A stretch of 64,000 nt of DNA from Amanita rubescens. Lineage: Eukaryota; Basidiomycota; Agaricomycetes; Agaricales; Amanitaceae. The notes beneath the pieces are model-generated. The model had not been told where the DNA came from. It was given only the letters and a program-made list of their open reading frames with translations, and made no database searches. The translations under genes and the position numbers were made by a program. Location: the NCBI GenBank assembly GCA_015039365.1, contig WION01000073.1, positions 124,001 through 188,000 of the forward strand, written 5' to 3'. Positions within the stretch are counted from its first letter, which is position 1. Each line of letters starts with the position of its first letter. Below are positions 33,877-42,758 of this stretch, piece after piece.

Positions 33877-33951
33877 AATGCAAGCGAGGCTGTTATTCTC
33901 ACGGACTCGGCGTACAAAAGCGGAACCGGTACAAATTTCGAGAACTCCTCC
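33877..33951. promoter_or_regulatory. 75-bp shared promoter, cyclin C and malate dehydrogenase, unit 2
   Basis: Same spacing and, by eye, same sequence as 24823-24897. Confidence 0.6.
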
Positions 33952-35175
33952 ATGTTGTCCCGTTCTGCTATTCGTTCCCTCTCCTCCACTCGCCTTTTCT
34001 CTTCCTCCGCCGCTCGCCAGTCGCGCGTCGCCGTTCTCGGCGCTGGAGGAGGAATTGGCCAACCTTTGTCTCTACTTCTCAAGTCGGACCCCTTGGTTAC
34101 GTCTTTGAGTCTCTACGATATCAAGGGTGCTCCGGGTGTCGCCGCGGATGTTAGCCACGTCGACACACCCTCGGAAGTCAAGGGCTACGCTGCTGACCAG
34201 CTAGACCAAGCTTTGGAAGATGTCCAAGTTGTTGTCATCCCCGCCGGCGTGCCCCGGAAGGTGAGCTGTCCGTTCCCGCGAACCACTATTCCTTATTCAC
34301 GTTAAATTTTAACAGCCAGGAGTAAGTACTTTACATTTCTGTCGACATTGAACATGACTTAACCCCACCAAGATGACTCGTGATGATCTATTCAACGTAC
34401 GTCGTGTCGACCTCGTGCAGTAGCAATGACTGATCTACAGACAGACTAATGCCTCCATCGTCCGAGACCTCGCAAGTGCCGTTGCCCGCGTCTCACCAGA
34501 AGCCCACATTCTCGTCATCTCCAACCCTGTCAACTCCACCGTTCCAATCGTCGCTCGCACCCTCGAAAAGGCAGGCGTATTCAACCCTGCTCGAGTGTTC
34601 GGTGTAACCACCCTTGATGTCGTCCGCGCTGCCAAGTTCCTTTCTGGCATCGCTGGCGTCAGCCCATCGGAGACACTGGTGACCGTTGTCGGTGGCCACA
34701 GTGGCCCAACAATTGTCCCTCTGCTTTCCCAGACGCTACATGGGAAGAAGGTGACCGGCGAGACGTTGGACAAGTTGGTGCACAGAATCCAGTTCGGTGG
34801 CGACGAGGTTGTCAAGGCTAAGGATGGCGCAGGAAGCGCTACCCTTTCTATGGCCTACGCCGGTGCCAAGTTCACCAATACACTCTTGAGGGGTTTGAAT
34901 GGCGAAAAGGGCGTTATTGCGCCTACGTTTGTCAAGAGCCCGTTGTTCGCTGACCAAGGCATCGACTTTTTCTCGTCCAACGTAGAACTTGGCGTACGTT
35001 TTGATTATTTTTGCGTCGTCAGTTATTGTTGACTGATATTGGTGATTTTCAGCCCAATGGTGTGGAAAAGATTTACCCAATTGGCGAGTTGTCGCCAGAG
35101 GAGCAAAAGTTACTAGAGGCATGCTTGCCTGAATTGAGGAAGAATATTGAAAAAGGAAAGCAATTCGTTGCTTAG
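33952..35175 (+). CDS. MDH1: Mitochondrial malate dehydrogenase, copy 2 (336 aa)
   Basis: Translation identical to copy 1 in every exon I compared, and the introns look identical too, including the six-base exon (34316-34321). Offset from copy 1 is 9054 bases throughout. Exons 33952-34260, 34316-34321, 34373-34396, 34445-34993 and 35053-35175. Same presequence, nucleotide loop, substrate Arg residues and catalytic His. Such identity next to more diverged flanks points to very recent duplication of this part or to gene conversion. Confidence 0.92.
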
Positions 35176-35353
35176 ATTACTTTAGACGAGGATGTGATTC
35201 CCTCCATATCCCTAGCCGTATATGTAATGGATTATGTTGATTACTGCCGCTGGTTGTTACGCTGTCTTTGATTTTTCCCTGCCACGTCGTCGCGCCACGC
35301 AGCACGCACAGTCGGTCGAACGTGCGATTATTTTTTCATGTATATATTAGAAA

Positions 35354-35880
35354 GCACTGCACAACGTCCAGCCCTTGACCGCTGCGATCACGACGCGCAT
35401 GTTCAGGTGGGCCACGTGTGCCACTTGGATGAGTCCATCCCTTCACTTATCCTTCTGGATCTCCTTTCTGCTCATGGCTCCTACCATTCTTCTGGTATCA
35501 AAAACATCGATGGTTGCCCAAGCGATAGATGAGACCAGACAGAACACGACGCCCCAGCTCTACCGCCGTCTCCCAAGCCTGTCTAAAGAGCTCAACCACT
35601 TGGCTCAAGCTTTTCAGAAAGCGAAGACGGATAACGTGTAGCACCACGTCGCGCCGAGGCTTGCAACTGCCAGAAGAGCAAATAGGACGACGTGGGGGCG
35701 GGTTGTTCGCGCCGTTCTTCTGGTTGGAGTCGCTTAGATTGCTTGTACGCGCTGAAGGCGAGCAGCAGGTAAGAGAACAGGGTTGGATGTGCTCGGTAGC
35801 TGACCAGGTATAGATTGCGCCACTGTTCGTCACGCCCGCATATCGCCGCTACTACACTACTCGCACCCATGGTCAAGCAA
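35354..35880 (-). pseudogene. Membrane-protein gene relic, unit 2
   Basis: Same relic as 26300-26820. Identical until about 35760, then with a few small differences (GCAGCAGG versus GCAGCGGG; a 3-base gap at GGTATAG versus GGTACTATAG). Read as ALFSYLLLAFSAYKQSKRLQ and the downstream hydrophobic pieces in shifting frames. Confidence 0.4.
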
Positions 35881-36205
35881 TATACTAGCTAAATACGGTG
35901 CTTGGTCTTACGTGCTTGGTCTTACTGCTATCGTAACTCTCTCGGTGTTGCGAATGTGATTTCAAGCATCCCAACGGTGTAACTCAGTAGGTTGAAACTG
36001 AACGTACCGCTACCTGACAATATTTTACAGGAATGCCAGGATCGAACATGGCTATCTGCGATTCGGATCAGATGGATTGTTGTAAGGATGACCGCACCTT
36101 GCCAAAGCCTTGTCGGCGAGGAATTACAGGCAGTGCGCAATCAATGTACTAAGCTTGCTACGACAGGGAAAAGAAATCCACTCAAGAGGCTGTTGAAGAA
36201 AAACC
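35881..36205. other. Intergenic remnant, unit 2
   Basis: About 325 bases matching 26821-27200 with several deletions, including loss of the GAATGTCTGCCC stretch still present in units 1 and 3. No gene. Confidence 0.4.
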
Positions 36206-36250
36206 GGTTGTATTGGGACCACCATTGCCACAGCTTAACAAGAGAAGAAG
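36206..36250 (+). pseudogene. Last-exon scrap of the S33 peptidase, unit 2
   Basis: Only about 45 bases remain (TTGTATTGGGACCACCATTG... CCACAGCTTAACAAGAG), matching the extreme 3' end of the peptidase gene (44905-44935) and of the unit 1 scrap. Confidence 0.7.
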
Positions 36251-36480
36251 TTTTTAAAGGCATAGATGGTATACAATGACTTTGTAACTATTGTTAAATT
36301 ACAACACTTTGAGATTACTATCAAGTGTCATGTCAAACTTGAATGTCTCCGAAGTGCTTGTCCTACCCTGAAGTACCACCAAAACTTCTAATTGCATAAT
36401 ATTCACTACTAAACTTAAAAACATTATATTACAAGACAACTTGTGACAAACTGCTGTTCAAACGCCAAAAGTGATTGGTA

Positions 36481-39400
36481 TCATTGCTGCTGCCTTTTAC
36501 CATAAGTTGATGCTTCAAGCAGATTCAATCTGAGCTTCCTGAAGTGAATTGTGGTTGGGTGTTGGGATCCCATAGTTTCCTCCATTAACACAATGGCTTG
36601 TGCAAGTAAAACATCAGCCTTATCCAACCTCCCCTGACTTTGGTATGTGACTGCTAGATTACCCATGCTTGTCAGAGTATTTGGGTGATGTGATCCAAGC
36701 TTTTCTTTCCTTGCCTCCATCACTTGTACCTCCAGCTTCTCTGCTTCATCCCACCTCCCCTGCTTTCTGTATGTGGCTGCTAGATTAGCAATGCTGTTCA
36801 GAGTATCTGGGTGGTGTGAACCAAGCTTTTCTTTGCTTGCCTTCATGACTTGTACCTCCAGCTTCTCTGCTTCATCCCACCTCCCCTGATTCCTGTATGT
36901 GGATGCTAGATTAGTCATGCTTGTCAGAGTGTCTGGGTGTGATCCAAGCTTTTCTTTCCTTGCCTCCATAACTTGTACCTCCAGCTTCTCTGCTTCATCC
37001 CACCTCCCCTGGTTCTGGTATGTGATTGCTAGATTAGCCATGCTTCTCAGAGTGTCTGGGTGGCCTGAACCAAGCTTTTCTTTCCTTGCCTTCATGACTT
37101 GTACCTTCAGCTTCTCTGCTTCATCACACCTCCCCTGGTTCTGGTATGTGGCTGCTAGATTAGCCATGCTTGTCAGAGTGTCTGGGTGGTGTGAACCAAG
37201 CTTTTCTTTCTTTGTCTCCATGACTTGTACCTCCAGCTTTTCTGCTTCATCCCACCTCCCCTGCTTCCCATATGTGGCTGCTAGATTACCCATGCTGTTC
37301 AGAGTGCTTGGGTGGTGTGAACCAAGCTTTTCTTTCCTTGCCTTCATGACTTGTACCTCCAGCTTCTCTGCTTCATTCCACCTCCCCTGGTTGTGGCATG
37401 TGGCTGCTAGATTAGCCATGCTTGTCAGAGTGTCTGGGTGGTGTGAACCAAGCTTTTCTTTCTTCGTCTCCATGACTTGTACCTCCAGCTTTTCTGCTTC
37501 ATCCCACCTCCCCTGCTTCCCATATGTGGCTGCCAGATTACCCATGCTGTTCAGAGTGTCTGGGTGGTGTGAACCAAGTTTTTCTTTCCTTGCCTTCATG
37601 ACTTGTACCTCCAGCTTTTCTGCTTCATCCCACCTCCCCTGGTTCCCATATGTGGCTGCTAGATTACCCATGCTGTTCAGAGTATCTGGGTGGTGTGAAC
37701 CAAGCGTTTCTTTGCTTGCCTTCATGACTTGTACCTCCAGCTTCTCTGCTTCATCCCACCTCCCCTGATTCCCATATGTGGCTGCTAGATTACCCATGCT
37801 TGTCAGAGTGTCTGGGTGGTGTAATCCAAGCTTTTCTTTCCTTGCCTCCATAACTTGTACCTCCAGCTTCTCTGCTTCATCCCACCTCCCCTGGTTCTGG
37901 TATGTGATTGCTAGATTAGCCATGCTTCTCAGAGTGTCTGGGTGGTGTGAACCAAGCTTTTCTTTCCTTGCCTTGATGACTTGTACCTCCAGCTTCTCTG
38001 CTTCATCCCACCTCCCCTGGTTCATGTATGTGGCTGCTAGATTAGCCATGCTTGTCAGAGTGTCTGGGTGGTGTGAACCAAGCTTTTCTTTCTTTGTCTC
38101 CATGACTTGTACCTCCAGCTTTTCTGCTTCATCCCACCTCCCCTGCTTCCCATATGTGGCTGCTAGATTACCCATGCTGTTCAGAGTGTCTGGGTGGTGT
38201 AATCCAAGCTTTTCTCTCCTTGCCTCCATAACTTGTACCTCCAGCTTCTCTTTTTCATTCCAACCTCCAATACGATCAAATACAAGTGCAAATCTAACAC
38301 ATTCATCATCATAGTAGACAGTGCTCAAACTTAGCTCTACTGCATGATCATAATTTGCTTTAATATGTGGGACAAGCAGACCACACAACTTATAGTTGTC
38401 AACACTGTAGTTCAGCTCTACAGAACATGCTAGCATGGCCCTTGTCATTGAAATCTGCCTATTATTTTCTTTGTCTGGAATTCTGCTTCTGTTCCAAGAG
38501 TTCACTAATGGATGTACTGAGTACATTTTACCACTCTTCTTCAGCAGGGAAAATGATAGCAGCACTTGTATCCCTAGTTGAAGTTGTATTATATCCCATT
38601 CTCCCTTCTTATCCAAAAACAACATGTTAGGATCCAACATTGATACTGACAATGGGAGACCCAATTTCTGTTCTTCATCAATGTTCCTCTTTTTGTAATT
38701 TTCTGCTGCAATTTTAAACAATTCTTCGGGTATATTTTCATAATGCAGGAAGGCAATTATTCTATACAGTGTAGTAGCACTCTTAGCTGCTACAACTTCC
38801 TGAACATCTAATTCCTTTGAAACCCGTGTCTCAATCTCTTTCATTGAAATCTCCCAAGTTCCATATGTAGATGATCCATACCCAGATGCACCTTTGAAAG
38901 AAGGATTATTCATTAGTTGATCATGGTGTTTTGCATATATTTCCAGGTAATCTCCAAGTGAACATCTGCAGGCCATCATGTATGCCCCAGCCTGGTCAAT
39001 TGCAAGAGGAATGGCACCAAGCTTTGAGATAAGATGCTTGGCCAAAATTTGAACCTCCTCAGATGTGTAATTTAGCCTAGCTGATTTGGAAAGCAATGAT
39101 AGAGCCTCTTCTTCTTCCATTTCAAGAATTTCCATAGATTCCTCTGTGATCCTACATACTTCAAAATTCCTGCTTGTTATCAAGATATTTCCTCCATTTC
39201 CAGGTGGGAGAAATTTCTCAACCACTTCATATCCACCATCTGCATTATCATATACCATCAACCAATTTGACTTTTTAGAAATCCATTTGAGAGTATGTGC
39301 AGCTGAGGAGACAACTTCAGGAGGGGCATTATTTGCTTGAGCAATCTGCCTGAGTCTGAGATCAATGGCACTTTCTGAAGAAGCATCAATCCAAAATATG

Positions 39401-39920
39401 TCAGAAAATCTACAGTAACTCAGTTAATTTATATAGCCACAGAAGTTTAGCACTCACAAACTTTCATTTTCTTCAATAAATTTGAGGCAAATCTGAGTTT
39501 TGCCAATACCTCCCAAACCATGAAAAAGAAATGATTTCCTTTTCTCCATGCCATTGGAAACAAAATGATCCTTTAACCTCTGTAGATGTGCACTACGACC
39601 TGTAAACATCATGCTAGAGTGGTTCATAGGAGGCAAAGGTGCCATCACTTCAGGAGAAACTGAAGGATTGTTGATTTGCTAGGGGTTATCATGACTATGG
39701 ATATATTCACACCAATACAATAGTTGCCATCACGTACGATGTAATTCCCACGGACATCAACCAACTGGCCATTTGCAATTATGACATTCTGAGCTGAAGC
39801 AAAGGTACCTGCACCAGTGGGTCCAGAGCTGGCTGCAACTGGAAGGATATTATTGCTATCGACATCCCTGGACTCATCATCTGCCGTATTGCGGCTTCGG
39901 GATGAGATGCAGTTGCCCAT
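36481..39920 (-). CDS. NB-ARC/TPR STAND protein C (NOD-like receptor), 1110 aa
   Basis: Third receptor copy and the most diverged at its N-terminus. Exons 39920-39738, 39678-39458 and 39409-36481 join in frame (183+221+2929 nt). It starts MGNCISSRSRN. The first exon lacks four codons relative to A and B (RGNYI then the donor), and exon 2 has one extra residue (HFVSNGMEK). Walker A GLGGIGKT, Walker B WLMVYDNAD, NILITSRN and the GxPLA-type motif GAIPLAIDQAGAYM are all present. There are 13 TPR units from about residue 518 to 1062, one of them a residue short (GSHPDTL). C-terminal end as in B up to FRKLRL, then unique. No breaks. Confidence 0.85.
36628..38262 (-). repeat. 126-bp TPR repeat array C, 13 units
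   Basis: Thirteen units of the same 126-bp type. One has lost a codon, one begins CDEAEKL instead of WDEAEKL and one WNEAEKL. Unit variants at the variable sites overlap those of array A, in different orders, as expected from unequal exchange or conversion between arrays. Confidence 0.9.
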
Positions 39921-40467
39921 GGGAAGTGAGGGTGTGTGCAAAGCACACTTTACTAATGTGGTTGTCAAGAAGAAAGAGAGATTGTAACGCATGATGTCAC
40001 GCTCGTTGTGAGAAAACCCGAAATGAATCGAGCACATTTCCATACAGTATATTAACGTACGATGCTACTAGTACCCTGCATTGTCATGCCGAACCCGCCC
40101 ACAGTGTAGCCCTCCATCGGCTCTAGTTCATTCACAACTAGCGACATAATGCTTCTGCTTCTGACCATTTGATCCCCCTTCCACCTCAGCAGTGCGGCTT
40201 TTCTCTCGCCTTCCACGACCGCGACTGCCAATATTTTTTCCCGCCATCGTGCTTTTCTCACCACCCGCGTTCGTCCAACTCGTCTCCCGCGATTATCTTG
40301 CAACCCCATCTTTCCCTTTGACCTCGTTTTCTCTCCCAGTACACTTCCACCGCATCGGTCTCGCTACAACTTCTCCCTACCGTAACTTCGCACTCGACCT
40401 CGCATACCTTCTTCCTGCCCAGACCCATCCGACTGGTGCCTTTCCTAGACAAAGTACTTCTACAAAC
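39921..40467. other. Flank between NB-ARC/TPR gene C and gene X relic
   Basis: Homologous to 21258-21820 but with several indels (for example loss of GTGCCTGAGG near the receptor start). No gene recognised. Confidence 0.45.
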
Positions 40468-41615
40468 ATGGCGTCGCCAGTTTCAGCGAACCCGTCCCCT
40501 TTCCTATCTACGACGGCGTCTCAGGCTTTTGACGTAGAAATGCCAAAAGACTTACCCATACCCCGTCATCGCCATAGCCGCCGGCCCATCTCATCCCCTT
40601 TGGCCCAGACACAGACCGACTCGTTGTAGGCCACAACACTTTCTTTTGATCGCGCCCGCGTCGAAAATGTATACTCCCTTGCCGCCGTGGACGGACACCA
40701 TGTCTCTCCACCACGTTGCTGTGAGCGAGATATCCTCTCACCGGCATCCCGCGTGGAACAAGTGGAAAAGACGCAGGGAGTCGAAGAGGTCAAGTTATCG
40801 TCGATCTCATCGCGCGTGCAAGGGAGGATGAAGAGCGAGCGAGGGAACGACTCGGAGATACGGAAACGGTGACGAGGGTTGTGGTGGAAATGGAGGAGTG
40901 TCTTATCAGTCCGCGGCAACGAAAACGAACACGATGACGATGGGAATAGAACGGGAATTGCTTGCCCCCGCCAACTCACTCATAGACGTCGCGAGACTCC
41001 CTTGCACAAATTGGAAGGCGAGCGTGCTCAATAAACTCGTTCAAATTACGCTAAGCGAGCTTATGCTCCTCCCTGACCTTCTTTGCTCCCTTCTTACCTA
41101 TTGCGCCACTGATGTCCACATGGTTCACAATGTCTACAGCACCATTCCCCCTCCTTCCTCTCCCAGTGTCCACGCCCGTCTCCTCCTTGGCAGGTGTTCT
41201 CATCATGGGGTCCAACTCGACCTAGTGATGGAGCTATTGTCTGGTTCAAAAGACCTGGCCGACCGAATACGGGAGCTTGCAACTCGCGTGATGGACGAGA
41301 CTAGAAAGGGTCCCGAATCTGACATTGTTCAAGATCCGTGGTTGTCTCAACTAGATTGAAGCACGGAAAAAAGCAGAAAGAGCAGGAAAACGGCGCCTGC
41401 TACGTATTGGCCGAAATGGTACTGGGACTTGAAGAGACCCAAAAAGGTTTACCTCCTGGTACGATCGATCTCGAGCACGTCTCGAAACCGAATTGCAACG
41501 CTCTTGCTCAAGTTTAGCGCGGAGAGGCTACCCTTCTTGGATATACCAAGATCGTCTCTGATATTCTCCAACCCTGCTGATTTGATTCTCGCCGACCATC
41601 ACGATTTTCAAATTC
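40468..41615 (+). pseudogene. Gene X relic, unit 3
   Basis: Third copy, shorter because of deletions. It still shows MASPVSANPSPFLSTTASQA, SRVEQVEKTQGVEEVKLSSI, ADRIRELATRVMDETRKGPE and a later stretch, VLGLEETQKGLPPGTIDLEH, better preserved than in units 1 and 2. The frame breaks several times. Confidence 0.5.
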
Positions 41616-41760
41616 ATTGCTTAGATTACTTTAGACGACGATGTGATCCATAACTGTATATGTAATGAACTGTCGCTGGTTGTTACACTGCGTCTTCGAT
41701 TTGTCCCTGCCACGTCATCGCGCCATGCCCGGTCGAACGTTTCGGTTATTTTATATTAGA
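41616..41760 (+). pseudogene. Malate dehydrogenase 3' scar, unit 3
   Basis: ATTCATTGCTTAGATTACTT and the following 130 bases match the last codons (TTCGTTGCTTAG) and 3' flank of malate dehydrogenase in units 1 and 2. Everything of cyclin C and malate dehydrogenase upstream of these codons is absent, so one deletion of about 2.9 kb removed both genes and joined gene X to this scar. Confidence 0.8.
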
Positions 41761-41761
41761 A

Positions 41762-42260
41762 TCATTGTAGTAGCACTGCACAACCTCCAGTCCTGCCGCC
41801 GCGGTGATTGACTTGGCTCAGTACGGAAAAGCGGAACATGTTTTGAGCAAAGGACATGGCGACGGTTTGGCCCAGGAGAATGTCATGCGGAAAGTCAGTA
41901 TGAAAGAATTCAGCTTCTGCCGTCTGGTACTGACCCATAACTTGATCCCGTCGCCCGCTCCACCAAAACTGTTGATACGGTATTTCTACCACCGTCTCCC
42001 AAGCCTGTTTAAACAGCTCCGCGTCTCTCAACAGTAACTAGCTCAAGCTCTTCAAGAGTAACTGCGCCATAGGCTTAGGCCTGCTTGATGTCCCAGTTAT
42101 GGCACGAAGAAAAGGCGGATGGCATACGTCGCGCTGAGGCTTGCAACTGCAAATAGGACAACGTGGGGGCGGGTTGTTCGTCATTCTTGTGGTTGGAATT
42201 GCTCAGATTGCTTGTAAAGAGTGGAGCTTGTGCGCGCTGTGAGGAGGAGGGGTCAGCCTG
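41762..42260 (-). pseudogene. Membrane-protein gene relic, unit 3
   Basis: Minus-strand pieces RDAELFKQAWETVVEIPYQQ, QFWWSG and HDILLGQTVAMSFAQNMFRF, then SVLSQVNHRGGRTGG. These look like transmembrane helices and loops of the same membrane protein as the relics in units 1 and 2, but a better-kept part of it. The frame is disrupted, so it is probably inactive. Confidence 0.45.
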
Positions 42261-42690
42261 TTCCGAGGCCCACTTGTGAGTGACTCGGCGAAGTGGATTC
42301 CTTAGAAGGAAAGCCTGAGGTGGTCACGTTATCGTGACGTCTGGTCCACACTCTAGTGTTCTCTAAACGTAGCTAAGTACGCTACGGTTACAACTTGAAA
42401 CTAAAAGGCACGTGTTGCTGACAACATTTTATAGCAATTTCAACCGGACCGAATATGAATGTCTGCCCGCGATGGCTATCTGCGTTTCAGATGACCACAC
42501 TTTGTCAAAGCTGTGTCTGGGAGGAATCACAGGCAGTGCGCGATTGATGGCCTAATACGACAGGGAAAAGCACGCTCAGTCAATAGGCCGTCGAGTCCAG
42601 CGCTGGAAAAACCTGTGCGCAATGCGTGAATTAGGACTTTGATCTTTTGGGATGATTAAAAACACGAGGGAACCCTAGCTCGTGCGTTAC
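42261..42690. other. Upstream region of the intact S33 peptidase
   Basis: About 430 bases, in part alignable with 26860-27200. It ends at a TATA-like TTATAAATAC at 42691-42700, about 60 bases before the peptidase ATG. Confidence 0.45.
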
Positions 42691-42700
42691 TTATAAATAC
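42691..42700 (+). promoter_or_regulatory. TATA-like box of the S33 peptidase gene
   Basis: TTATAAATAC, 59 bases upstream of the ATG at 42759. Confidence 0.45.
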
Positions 42701-42758
42701 CTTCGAAACGCAATGGATGTTCCACATATTCACACAGCTGATTCCAGCGCCCGCACTC

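Noticed and set aside
36899..38314. Long plus-strand ORFs of 289 and 178 codons (and similar ones at 17986-19218)
   Set aside because: They lie antisense to the TPR arrays. The 126-bp period is a multiple of three, so an absence of stops in one unit repeats through the array. The predicted protein is a Cys/Ser/Phe-rich shadow with no start context.
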